DNA of 64,000 nucleotides from Paenibacillus sp. 37. Lineage in GTDB: Bacteria > Bacillota > Bacilli > Paenibacillales > Paenibacillaceae. The position numbers and the translations under genes are program-made. Positions within the stretch are counted from its first letter, which is position 1. Each line of letters begins with the position of its first letter. The stretch is from positions 5,084,001 through 5,148,000 of the forward strand of contig NZ_CP043761.1 in NCBI RefSeq assembly GCF_008386395.1. Reading direction: 5' to 3'. Below the pieces are notes generated by a model. It saw nothing but the letters and a program-made list of their open reading frames with translations. It was not told the DNA's origin and made no database searches. Shown here in pieces: positions 24,976-33,694 of the stretch.

Positions 24976-26235
24976 TTAGTGTACGGATACTGGATTAACT
25001 GCCTCTGCACCCTCGGGTGAAGCCAGTCTGTCTTTCATCAACAGACTGATGAACAAGCCCAGCAAACCCAGTGCAGCAATTACTGCGGCACACAAAGGCA
25101 CTGAGATAAGTCCCGTATGCGTAATTGCATACCCACCCATATAGGCACCAGCGGCATTTCCCAGGTTAAATGCCGAATGACTTGAGGTTGTCGCAAGCAG
25201 CGGTGCTTCACGAGTCATATTCATAATCCGAATCTGAAGTCCCGGCATAATACCAAAAGCAGCTACACCCCAGAAGAATATGGTGATTACCGCGAGATAA
25301 GGATTCTCTAGTGTAATCGTAAGTGCAGCCAAAAGAACCGCCAGTATCCCAAAGTTGACGATCAACGAAGGCATCAGCTTCCAGTCTGCCAGACGGCCGC
25401 CAACCAAATTGCCCAAGGTTACACCGAAGCCAAACAACACCAGAATCCAAGTCACACTTTGCTCCGCAAAGCCACTAATATCCACAAGCATCGGCGTAAT
25501 ATAGGTGAAGACTGTAAACAAACTTCCGCACCCCAACGCCCCAATAAGCAGAATCAGCAACACTTGTGGACGTACCAGATTTCGGAATTGCTGACCGAGG
25601 TTTGCAGGCGGTCCTTGTGCAATAACCGGAATAAAACGAATAATTCCCATTAATGAGATAATGCCAAGAATTGTAATGGCTCCGAAGGATGATCTCCACC
25701 CAAGCTGTTGCCCGATAAACGTACCAAACGGAACGCCAATGATGTTGGCAATCGTTAGCCCAGCGAGAACAACCGATACCGCTCCTGCCCTTCTCTCGGG
25801 TGCAACGAGCCGTGTTGCCATGATTGAACCTACACCGAGGAACGTACCATGAGCAAATGCCGTTAAGATCCGTGCTGAAATTAACAACCCGTATGTGGGA
25901 GCAATGACAGACAATGCGTTCCCGATAATGAAAATGCACATGAGCAGCACCAGCAGTTTTTTCTGTGGAATCTTGTGCGTAAACACGGTTAAAATCGGCG
26001 CACCTACCGCTACACCAAGCGCATATCCCGTAATGAGTTGTCCTGCCTGCGGAATGCTTACATTCAAGTCTGTTGCCACATTGGGCAGCAGGCCCATAAT
26101 GATAAATTCAGTCATACCAATCGCAAAAGCGCCAATCGTCAGGCATAACAGGGACAATGGAAACGCCCCACGTTTACCCGGCTGCGAAGCCTCTAGTTCT
26201 GTTTTGTATCCTGTATTGTGTCCAGTCGTGCTCAT
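24976..26235 (-). CDS. MFS transporter, DHA1 family (AraJ/YdhP-like)
   Basis: A 419-residue 12-helix transporter. AFAIGMTEFIIMGLLPNVATDLNVSIPQAGQLITGYALGVAVGAPIL is the helix 1-2 signature of this efflux branch (arabinose/drug exporter type), followed by the loop HKIPQKKLLV. The start is the ATG at 26235, 26 bases past the ADP-ribosylglycohydrolase stop, with GGAGAAG nine bases before it; a longer reading to 26289 would overlap the upstream gene. The two genes form a likely operon, but the joint function is unclear. Confidence 0.9.
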   Translation of the reverse strand: MSTTGHNTGYKTELEASQPGKRGAFPLSLLCLTIGAFAIGMTEFIIMGLLPNVATDLNVSIPQAGQLITGYALGVAVGAPILTVFTHKIPQKKLLVLLMCIFIIGNALSVIAPTYGLLISARILTAFAHGTFLGVGSIMATRLVAPERRAGAVSVVLAGLTIANIIGVPFGTFIGQQLGWRSSFGAITILGIISLMGIIRFIPVIAQGPPANLGQQFRNLVRPQVLLILLIGALGCGSLFTVFTYITPMLVDISGFAEQSVTWILVLFGFGVTLGNLVGGRLADWKLMPSLIVNFGILAVLLAALTITLENPYLAVITIFFWGVAAFGIMPGLQIRIMNMTREAPLLATTSSHSAFNLGNAAGAYMGGYAITHTGLISVPLCAAVIAALGLLGLFISLLMKDRLASPEGAEAVNPVSVH

Positions 26236-26261
26236 AGATGTTCTCTTCTCCAGTCTCTTAA

Positions 26262-27188
26262 TCAACGATTTTCTGTCGCCTTCAACCACAAGGCTTCTGT
26301 TAGTTGTTCGAACGTTTCACGCATAGCCAGCTTGTCCCGCCAGTGTGCCGGAATACCACTCAGTCCATAATAAGCACCTGCAATCTGCCCATACACCGCA
26401 CCCGTGGTATCCGCATCATCACCCAGATTAACAGCTAGCAACGCACCTTCTTCAAAGTTCGCCGATTTATGGAACGCCCATAATGCTGCTTCAAGTGAAC
26501 GAACCACGTAGCCACTGCCCTTGATTTCTGGCGGTTCTTTGCTCTGATAGGAACCCCTAACAACCTCTTCAATAGCGGGCGAAAAGGCAGGTTCTTCCCT
26601 CCACTGTCTGCATGTCTCCGGCATCAGCATAACGTTTTTGTCCGCTCCGCGCAGACCAGCAACAAGTATGGCAGCCAATACCTCACATGCCTCTACGCTT
26701 TCCGCTGCGGCATGTGTTGTACGAGAACTCAACCCGGCATAGCGGACCATTTCGTTTGGTTGATTGGCATAAGCCATCGCGACAGGAGCAAGCCTCATGA
26801 TAGAGCCATTGCCTGCCGTCATCGGGTCAGTTGATCCGCTGTAAGCTTCCCCGGTTATCTCAAATCTCTGCAAGGCACTTCGCGTTGCCCCGCCGATATC
26901 AAAGCAATCGCCTGTGCTGCTCATATACCCGACCTTGTACCAATTGGTGTATCTGCGCATCTGATCCGCAGGATCGAAGTTTGCCTTGCGTACCAGACTT
27001 TCTGCCAAACATAGAGCCATGGATGTATCATCTGTCCACTGTCCAGGTTCCAACCCGAATACGCCGCCTCCCACGATATCCGTCACAGGTTCAAACGTAC
27101 CCGGACTGCTGAATTCCACGGTAGTTCCGAGCGCATCACCCACTGCAAGTCCAATGAAGCAGCCATTGAAACGGTCTCTTAGCAGCAT
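26262..27188 (-). CDS. ADP-ribosylglycohydrolase family protein
   Basis: A 308-residue all-helical enzyme of the DraG/ARH type. The di-magnesium site motifs are present: GLAVGDALG (13-21), GQWTDDTSMAL (50-60), GNGSIMR near 126 and NLGDDADTTGAVYGQIAGAYYG near 260. Family members remove ADP-ribose from proteins or hydrolyse related nucleosides. The substrate here is unknown, and no ADP-ribosyltransferase partner is adjacent; KptA at 4.4 kb makes an ADP-ribose cyclic phosphate but is far away. The start is the ATG at 27188; GGAAGACAAGC lies upstream. Confidence 0.93.
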   Translation of the reverse strand: MLLRDRFNGCFIGLAVGDALGTTVEFSSPGTFEPVTDIVGGGVFGLEPGQWTDDTSMALCLAESLVRKANFDPADQMRRYTNWYKVGYMSSTGDCFDIGGATRSALQRFEITGEAYSGSTDPMTAGNGSIMRLAPVAMAYANQPNEMVRYAGLSSRTTHAAAESVEACEVLAAILVAGLRGADKNVMLMPETCRQWREEPAFSPAIEEVVRGSYQSKEPPEIKGSGYVVRSLEAALWAFHKSANFEEGALLAVNLGDDADTTGAVYGQIAGAYYGLSGIPAHWRDKLAMRETFEQLTEALWLKATENR

Positions 27189-27689
27189 GCTTGTCTTCCT
27201 CCCTTACTCCATATACTTTCAGAATCTTTCTTCTATTTTCCCACAGTGTTTAATCTGGCGTAAAGCTAATCTTCCTGATAACAGGAACACGATTTCTTCT
27301 ATTATAAAAGTGTCGAAAGCTGTTGAACGATCAGAAAAACCAATTTTCATAAAAATTCTTTTATTTTATTATGCTGAAAAAACAGTTTATTCAGTACACC
27401 GCTTACATGTAAAGGGCTTAACGATTTGCAAGGTTCATTACTTTCTGAAAACACGTCATACATATGAAAACTTTCAATGTAAACATTCATAACACACTTG
27501 ACCCTCAAGTTTGTCCTATGTTACGGTTTTATTAGCTTTTAACGCATATTTTTTCCCAAATTAATATTCATTAACGATAAACTGCGTCAGATAACATTCC
27601 GCGTGTTAATGAATATACGGAAATGAATTTGCGGAAAATTTTCATTTTATTTTATCCCAAACTAATTCTGAAACAGGAGGAACAAATTT
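27189..27689. other. 500-base gap between divergent genes
   Basis: AT-rich and without convincing genes. Its main feature is the 12-base inverted repeat at 27564-27616 ahead of the HAD/mtlD operon. No strong TTGACA/TATAAT pair was located. Confidence 0.4.
27564..27616. repeat. 12-base perfect inverted repeat before the mannitol-phosphate operon
   Basis: ATATTCATTAAC (27564-27575) and GTTAATGAATAT (27605-27616) are separated by 29 bases, about 75 bases upstream of the HAD gene. It could be a two-half-site operator or an mRNA stem. Confidence 0.55.
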
Positions 27690-28358
27690 ATGATTAAGGC
27701 ACTGGTATTTGATTTCGACGGAACGATTATTGATACAGAGACAGCATGGTATATTGCTTTTCGTGATGCTTACAAGGAACATGGCGTAGATCTAACCCTG
27801 GAGATGTACTCACAATGCATCGGGACCAGTCTAAAAACATTTAATCCGTATGAGTACCTCATCACAGATTTGAATCTTCCGATCGATCGGGAAGCGTTCA
27901 GGGAGTCCGTTCAGTTGCAGCACGCTGCATTGATGAACAAAGAGAAGGTGCGTCCTGGTATTCAGGAATATCTCGAACAAGCACGTGAAGCCGGATTGAA
28001 ACTCGCTGTAGCCTCCAGCTCCAAACGGGAGTGGGTTGAACAGCATCTGGAACAACTGAAACTGAAAGATTATTTTGAAGTCATTCGTACGGCAGATGAT
28101 GTAGCGAATGTAAAGCCTGACCCGGAACTCTACACTCAAGCACTTGAAGCCCTTGGAGTAACTGCAGACGAAGCCGTAGCGATTGAGGATTCACCTAACG
28201 GCGCGCGTGCAGCTGCTGCGGCTGGTATGCACTGCGTAGTCATCTCGAATACCATCACAGGAACACTGGAATTCGATATGCCTCACCAACGGCTGTCTTG
28301 CTTGACTGACCTTGCATTTAACGATTTGATTTCGAAGCCACTCGTCACTACCGTCTAA
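27690..28358 (+). CDS. HAD-superfamily phosphatase (beta-phosphoglucomutase/YhcW-like)
   Basis: A 222-residue HAD enzyme with the catalytic DFDGTIIDT (Asp8 nucleophile, Asp10), motif II in VASSSKREW, a Lys in NVKPDPELY and the acidic motif IEDSPNGARAA. The inserted helical cap (residues 18-85) places it in subfamily I, which dephosphorylates small sugar phosphates. AGGAGG lies nine bases before the ATG. mtlD starts 45 bases after its stop with no terminator, so they form an operon. Together they could convert fructose-6-phosphate to mannitol-1-phosphate and then to mannitol; this is inferred from the fused phosphatase-dehydrogenase known in Acinetobacter. Confidence 0.9.
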   Translation: MIKALVFDFDGTIIDTETAWYIAFRDAYKEHGVDLTLEMYSQCIGTSLKTFNPYEYLITDLNLPIDREAFRESVQLQHAALMNKEKVRPGIQEYLEQAREAGLKLAVASSSKREWVEQHLEQLKLKDYFEVIRTADDVANVKPDPELYTQALEALGVTADEAVAIEDSPNGARAAAAAGMHCVVISNTITGTLEFDMPHQRLSCLTDLAFNDLISKPLVTTV

Positions 28359-28403
28359 GGTTTGCACGAATTTCGCGATTTAATCCTTAAAGGGGGAGTT
28401 CAC

Positions 28404-29576
28404 ATGAAAGCTGTACATTTTGGTGCGGGCAATATAGGCCGCGGTTTTATCGGTCATATGTTGTCCGCTTCCGACTACGAAGTCTGCTTTGTCGCACGTA
28501 ACCCGAAGAAAATCTCCATGCTTCAAGAGAGACAAGAATACCCGATTACACTTGCCAATACTGATCAGGACACTACGATTGTCAACAACGTGACGGCGAT
28601 CAATGTGAGTGAGCAGAATCTGGTTGCGGAAGAGATCGCTTCAGCCGATCTGATCACAACCGCGGTGGGGGTATCTGCACTCGGAGATATCGCCGAGCCG
28701 ATCGCCAAAGGCATTCAACTTCGCATGAAAAACAATAATCAGGCTCCACTGCATATTATCGCTTGCGAGAATGCCATCGGTGGTAGCACCAGGCTGAAGA
28801 AACGCATCTATCCATATCTGGATGAACAAACTCGCAAAAAAGCCGAACGTTATGTTTCTTTCCCCAATGCAGCTGTGGACCGGATTGTTCCGGCTCAAAA
28901 CCACAAAGACCCGCTGCAGGTCACTGTTGAACCTTTTTACGAATGGGTCGTTCATCGTCCAGCACTTCTGGATGGATTCAAGAAAATAGACGGCGTCCAC
29001 TATGTGGATTCGCTTGAACCTTATATCGAGCGTAAAATGTTTACGGTCAATACAGGCCACTGTGTCGCTGCATACTTCGGCTATCTCGAAGGATTCAAGA
29101 CGATCCGCCAGGTGATGAGTAACTCCACCCTTCGGGCCAAGGTACGCCATGTTATGGAAGAGACGGGTCAGATGCTTATCCAGAAGCATGGATTCAACGC
29201 ACAGAAGCATAACAAATATATCGACACCATACTGGAACGCTTCGCCAATCCCAACCTGACGGATCAGGTCACCCGGGTCGGACGTTCCCCCCTTCGCAAG
29301 CTTTCGCCTCATGATCGGCTTGTTCGCCCAGCGCTGCAGGCCATTGAATTCGGAATTGACATTCCTCATTTAACTTCTGCTATGGCGGCCGCAATGTTGT
29401 TTAATGACAAGCGCGACGAGGAAGCCATGAAGCTACAACACATGATTCGCGAAGATGGCGTCTCCGCCTTCATCCGTGAACGCATGGGAATTCCCGACGA
29501 ACATCCCGTTCATCAGAATGTAATCGCCCGTTATCAAGAACTTAGAGGGCGCAAGGAATCGACTATACTAACCTGA
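28404..29576 (+). CDS. mtlD: Mannitol-1-phosphate 5-dehydrogenase
   Basis: A 390-residue long-chain polyol dehydrogenase. HFGAGNIGRGFIG (5-17) is the NAD-binding loop; the conserved NAAVDRIVP and the Lys/His region of the mannitol dehydrogenase C-terminal domain (FTVNTGHCVAAYFGYL) are present. It interconverts mannitol-1-phosphate and fructose-6-phosphate. The start is the ATG at 28404, after GGGGGAG; a reading 14 codons longer would overlap the intergenic space needlessly. No mannitol PTS gene (mtlA, mtlF) or MtlR lies nearby, unlike catabolic mtl operons; instead it is coupled to a HAD phosphatase. A terminator follows at 29633. Confidence 0.94.
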   Translation: MKAVHFGAGNIGRGFIGHMLSASDYEVCFVARNPKKISMLQERQEYPITLANTDQDTTIVNNVTAINVSEQNLVAEEIASADLITTAVGVSALGDIAEPIAKGIQLRMKNNNQAPLHIIACENAIGGSTRLKKRIYPYLDEQTRKKAERYVSFPNAAVDRIVPAQNHKDPLQVTVEPFYEWVVHRPALLDGFKKIDGVHYVDSLEPYIERKMFTVNTGHCVAAYFGYLEGFKTIRQVMSNSTLRAKVRHVMEETGQMLIQKHGFNAQKHNKYIDTILERFANPNLTDQVTRVGRSPLRKLSPHDRLVRPALQAIEFGIDIPHLTSAMAAAMLFNDKRDEEAMKLQHMIREDGVSAFIRERMGIPDEHPVHQNVIARYQELRGRKESTILT

Positions 29577-29632
29577 GTAACGGATCAGGGCATGGGTTCG
29601 ATCCTGCAAACTGAATAGAAACACAGCCAAGA

Positions 29633-29678
29633 AGCCGGGAGGAACCTTTGCAGCATCGCTCCTTCCGGCTCTTTGTCT
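29633..29678 (+). terminator. Terminator of the HAD-mtlD operon
   Basis: AGCCGGGAGGAAC and GCTCCTTCCGGCT form an interrupted stem followed by CTTTGTC. Confidence 0.7.
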
Positions 29679-29831
29679 ATGCACGGCGTGGCATGGCACG
29701 GTACATTCTATCTACATTGTAGTAACGTTAATAAAACAGCGCACCTCCTCTCTCAAGGAAATACGCTGTTTAGGGAATCTTTTTTTAAATTTACTACATC
29801 GTTTGGCTCAGCCTTGGGCCTCATCCCTTTT

Positions 29832-30722
29832 CTACTCATTCATGATGGAATTAAGGGATGCATATGCCATGGGCAGGAAACCTTCCGAAGGTTCACCAAT
29901 AGGTGCTTGGATGTGGAAAATGTAACCATTCCCGTCCAGTTCTTTGACAATAAAGTACTCTGTTTTCTTATCATTCTGGGACATCATGTACAATTTCGCA
30001 TCCTTCATCGGGCCGTTGCTGAGTTGTTCAGCCGTTAACTGCTTCACTTCTCCGGTCTCGGACAACTCTTCCTTGGCATCCATCTTCAGCGCATCCAGAT
30101 TGTAATTCACCGGCAACTTCTCAATCTCTACCTCATAATCGGGATCAATCTTCATTGTTAATTCATGGTCTTCGGCGTCAAAAGCCATCGGTTCAAACAC
30201 ATAAAGTGAATAACCTTTCGCTTGTGCCAGTGTGACTGGACGTTTCTCGGTCATTCCTTCTACCGCCACTTCCAACTCTGATGTCTTCGGACGATCGGAA
30301 GTTACTGTACCGCCTGTATTGGAACCGTTATTGTCATCACTCGATTCAATCTTTGCAATCTCTGTAAGTACCAACTGTTTTGTTGTTGCATCAATCGTTT
30401 TCTCTACATATTTGAAACGAACGGAATCTTCGTCATCGATATCATCCAGAGACTTCTGCAGATCTTCGCTCACCTGGAATGACATCGGCTTCTCATTCAC
30501 TCGAATCTCAACGGTATGTGGATCAGCCCACCCAGTCAGAATACCTTCTGCTTCTATTGCAGCACTTTCATTCGGTTGTTGCTCCGGTGCTGGTGACTGT
30601 TCTTCCGTATTATTCACTGGCGGCTGTGCAGCAGGATTACTGTTCCCACAGGCCACAAGCGAGAATCCCATAAGTAAAACCAGGAGTGATGCACTGACTT
30701 TCATTGTATTTCCTTTTCGCAT
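29832..30722 (-). CDS. Secreted lipoprotein of unknown function
   Basis: A 296-residue lipoprotein: signal sequence with lipobox LVAC (lipidated Cys near residue 25), a Pro/Gln/Glu-rich linker (30-55), a small domain of about 70 residues (EGILTGWADPHTVEIRVNEKPMSFQV...), a second Asp/Asn/Gly-rich linker and a C-terminal domain beginning near residue 145. No family was recognised with confidence; the first domain resembles short extracellular modules that hold ions or inhibitors. GGAGGTG lies close before the ATG at 30722. It is followed on the same strand by nothing for about 250 bases and preceded by the YkyA-like gene. Confidence 0.75.
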   Translation of the reverse strand: MRKGNTMKVSASLLVLLMGFSLVACGNSNPAAQPPVNNTEEQSPAPEQQPNESAAIEAEGILTGWADPHTVEIRVNEKPMSFQVSEDLQKSLDDIDDEDSVRFKYVEKTIDATTKQLVLTEIAKIESSDDNNGSNTGGTVTSDRPKTSELEVAVEGMTEKRPVTLAQAKGYSLYVFEPMAFDAEDHELTMKIDPDYEVEIEKLPVNYNLDALKMDAKEELSETGEVKQLTAEQLSNGPMKDAKLYMMSQNDKKTEYFIVKELDGNGYIFHIQAPIGEPSEGFLPMAYASLNSIMNE

Positions 30723-30864
30723 ATGAACACCTCCGTTAGCTTATACGCAATGATGCTTGTCCATGTTGCTTCTCATCCATTGGCTTGGCTGTATACTAGT
30801 ACTTACACGGGAGAAAGGCAGCTCAATCATGCAAAATGTCTGAACGATTTTTGTAGTCCTCTAC

Positions 30865-31521
30865 CTAACTGGCCTGATCCATCTGTACCAGTTTGGCATT
30901 GGCTACGTTAAATGCTTTGGTCTGGAGGTTAAATTGCTTGCGGAATTCAGCAAGCTTCGCATATTCGCTATTTCGTAACCGAATGGCTCGCTTGATCTTA
31001 ACCAGATTAGGTTCTGCACTTTCTCTCATCAGATCATACAACTGCTCATCGGCACTCAGACTCAGCTGATACGAGGCAATAAAATTTTCCAATGCACGCG
31101 CTCTTGCTTCATATTGATCCAGCACCTTCTCAGCCTGTGCCAACGTTTCTTTGTTTTCAAATGATAGTTCTTTCAATGAACTGCGCAGGTCTACCGTCTT
31201 CTCGTTGGTCTGTTTCATGGCCTCTTCTGCCTGTTTCAACAACGTTCTTCGTTCATCAATATGATCTGCCGCCTGATCCAGCAGTGCTTCGAGATCACTG
31301 TTTTTGTTCTTGCCTTTGTCTAAAATGGACTTGTATAACTTCATATCTTCCTGCTCATGACTGGTCAGATTGTTCAAACTCTGATCAATCTTCTGACCAC
31401 TGAGCACCAATTGGTTTACCTGATTTGCCGCAGGCTCCTGCGGATCTCCACAACCACTCGCCAGCAAAACTAGCAATACACTAACTGCTGCAAGCGCCAC
31501 TTTTTTACTCGTTAGCACCAA
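30865..31521 (-). CDS. YkyA-like cell-wall-associated lipoprotein
   Basis: A 218-residue lipoprotein with lipobox LASGC (Cys24), followed by a long, highly charged alpha-helical region predicted to form a coiled coil (heptad-rich stretches from about 40 to 210). The composition and length fit the YkyA family of putative cell-wall-binding lipoproteins. The biochemical role of the family is not established. It lies 34 bases from the deacetylase gene (31556) on the same strand, which suggests a common cell-envelope function; its start follows GGAAGGAC. Confidence 0.75.
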   Translation of the reverse strand: MVLTSKKVALAAVSVLLVLLASGCGDPQEPAANQVNQLVLSGQKIDQSLNNLTSHEQEDMKLYKSILDKGKNKNSDLEALLDQAADHIDERRTLLKQAEEAMKQTNEKTVDLRSSLKELSFENKETLAQAEKVLDQYEARARALENFIASYQLSLSADEQLYDLMRESAEPNLVKIKRAIRLRNSEYAKLAEFRKQFNLQTKAFNVANAKLVQMDQAS

Positions 31522-31555
31522 AGTCCTTCCTCTCTTGCATCATCTTGTTGTTATA

Positions 31556-32464
31556 CTACAAGCGTGTATCTCCGCTAAAATTGGCTACCCAGTGTGCATC
31601 CGGATCGTATACTTCGAACTCGTAACCCCGATCTTCGAGTAACTTCAGAATACGTGGTAAAGCCTGAACCGTCTGCTCGCGCTCATGCATCAGAATCACT
31701 TCCTTATCCCGATGTACACTTTTGCTCACCCGGGCCACAATCTTGTCTGGCTGACCGGGAAGATTCCAATCGAGTGAATCTGTCGTCCAGTCCCACATTT
31801 TGAACCCGGCCGCAGCAATGTCACCTCTGAACTTTTCACCGATCTGTGGACTGCTGCCATAAGGTGCACGAATCAGATGAGGCGTAAAACCAATCAGGTC
31901 CTGCACCATCTTCTGCTCTTTCTTGAATTCTTTCACAAAGTTTGCCGAGTTGCCGCTCTTATACAGCTTTTTATAGTTATGCGTCATGCTGTGAAGTCCA
32001 GGATAACTGCCTTCCTTCAACAGCCGTTTCACTGCTTCTGGATGCTGATTCAACTGACGTCCGATCATAAAAAAGGTAGCTTTCGCCTCATGTTGCTTCA
32101 ATATATCCAGCAGTTGTTCTGTATATTCAGTTGGCCCATCATCAAACGTTATGTATGCCAATTTGCGAACCTGGCCCTGGAACCGTACCGGCTCCTCCTT
32201 CGCATCCGGAGTAACTTGTATCATGCCGAGCTTGGCCGGCTGTTCGATTACAGTCATCGGAGGCGGCGCCACAACGCTTTTGATCCAATGCGTCATGCCA
32301 AGGAATATATAGGTTACACCGGTAACGAACAATACCAGAAGCATTAGAGCTATGCTAATCCTTCCATACCGGATTTTTCTTCGTTTATGTGTTTTCTTGC
32401 GACTTGTGCTAGGCGGAATACTTCCACGATCTCCCGCTCTCTCTTGTTGGACTCTCACTGTCAT
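31556..32464 (-). CDS. Membrane-anchored polysaccharide deacetylase (CE4)
   Basis: A 302-residue protein: a basic cytoplasmic N-terminus, one transmembrane helix (about 37-58), then a NodB-homology domain. Catalytic motifs are TFDDGPT (first Asp as base, second Asp binding metal), the zinc-ligand motif GLHSMTHNY, RAPYGS, WDWTTDSLDW and ILMHE. It is therefore a likely peptidoglycan or chitin-type N-acetylglucosamine deacetylase acting outside the membrane. The start is the ATG at 32464. It is the first gene of a three-gene minus-strand envelope cluster (deacetylase, YkyA-like, lipoprotein) and divergent from the EamA gene. Confidence 0.92.
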   Translation of the reverse strand: MTVRVQQERAGDRGSIPPSTSRKKTHKRRKIRYGRISIALMLLVLFVTGVTYIFLGMTHWIKSVVAPPPMTVIEQPAKLGMIQVTPDAKEEPVRFQGQVRKLAYITFDDGPTEYTEQLLDILKQHEAKATFFMIGRQLNQHPEAVKRLLKEGSYPGLHSMTHNYKKLYKSGNSANFVKEFKKEQKMVQDLIGFTPHLIRAPYGSSPQIGEKFRGDIAAAGFKMWDWTTDSLDWNLPGQPDKIVARVSKSVHRDKEVILMHEREQTVQALPRILKLLEDRGYEFEVYDPDAHWVANFSGDTRL

Positions 32465-32686
32465 GCCACTTCCTTACTTTCATTTATTCCCGATTATTGG
32501 TATATTATCTCGTTTCATGTCTCTATATAGAAGATTAATAGAAAAATGGATCGGGAGAATGACAGAATAGTTACAAGCCCGGTTACAATCTACTTATCTC
32601 TTCGCTCTATATATCTTTCCTGCGGTTACCTTCTCCTGTATAATGAAGTGATTTACGCCATCAGACTTCAAGAAGGAGCTACACCC

Positions 32687-33631
32687 ATGACAAGTTTGAA
32701 CCGTGCCGGCAGATCCATCTATCTGTTATTCTTTGTCGGCATTATCGCGATTTCTTTCTCTTCGATCTTTGTACGCTGGTCTACCGCAGACGTTGCGGTC
32801 ATTGCCATGTACCGTTTATTTCTGACCAACCTGCTGATGCTCCCTTTTGTCTGGAAATATAGACACGAGATGATGCGTCTGAATGCACGACAGTGGGGAT
32901 TGCTGCTTGCATCCGGTGTGATGTTGGCCCTTCATTTCCTGCTCTGGATGGGTTCACTGCGGCTCACCAGTGTTGCCAGTTCCACCGTTATTCTTGCGCT
33001 GGAGCCTATACTGATTCTTGCAGGTTCGGTATGGCTGTTCAAAGCCAAAATTAACCGGATGATGATCATCGGCATGGGCATCGCCCTGCTTGGCTCGATT
33101 GTCATTGGTGCAGGAGATTTCCAGTTGGCAGGTACTGCCCTGCAAGGGGATATCCTGTCTTTACTTGGCACAATTGCCGTCGCTATCCATATGCTGCTGG
33201 GTCAATTTTTACGAGCGGGACTTAGTGCATTTTCGTATAACTTCTGGGTATTTTTTGTCGCTGCTTGTACGTTGGCGGTATATAATCTGATTATGGGCCA
33301 CCCATTCGGGGGTTACGCTGCGTCAGAGTGGGGAATCTTCCTGCTGCTTGCCATTGTACCAACGATCTTCGGACATTATCTCTTCAACTGGTTGCTTCAA
33401 TATATGAATGCCACGACGGTATCCATGGGTGTACTTGGGGAACCCGTATTCTCTTCATTACTGGCTTGGATGCTGCTCGGCGAATCGCTCAGTGCAATAC
33501 AGATGTCTGCGGGGGTCGTCATTATATTCGGGGTATGGATCTTCATTCGATATGGCAAAACCAAACCTCAGATTGCTTCAACAGAAGCCTCTGTTGCGGG
33601 AAAAGGGCCTATTGAACCTACAACTGTATAA
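32687..33631 (+). CDS. EamA/DMT-family transporter
   Basis: A 314-residue protein with ten predicted helices formed by two EamA repeats (first repeat about 1-140, second 150-300). FVRWSTADVAVIAMYRLFLTN and LRLTSVASSTVILALEPILILAGS are typical. Members export amino acids, nucleobases or metabolites; the substrate is not predictable. The start is the ATG at 32687, with AAGGAG seven bases upstream. A TATAAT at 32639-32644 is a likely -10 box. The sulfurtransferase gene follows after 63 bases without a terminator. Confidence 0.9.
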   Translation: MTSLNRAGRSIYLLFFVGIIAISFSSIFVRWSTADVAVIAMYRLFLTNLLMLPFVWKYRHEMMRLNARQWGLLLASGVMLALHFLLWMGSLRLTSVASSTVILALEPILILAGSVWLFKAKINRMMIIGMGIALLGSIVIGAGDFQLAGTALQGDILSLLGTIAVAIHMLLGQFLRAGLSAFSYNFWVFFVAACTLAVYNLIMGHPFGGYAASEWGIFLLLAIVPTIFGHYLFNWLLQYMNATTVSMGVLGEPVFSSLLAWMLLGESLSAIQMSAGVVIIFGVWIFIRYGKTKPQIASTEASVAGKGPIEPTTV

Positions 33632-33694
33632 CGTATTTTTTCGTAAATCATAGTTATAAAAGACTCTACCACTCTCATAAGGCGGTGTATTTTG

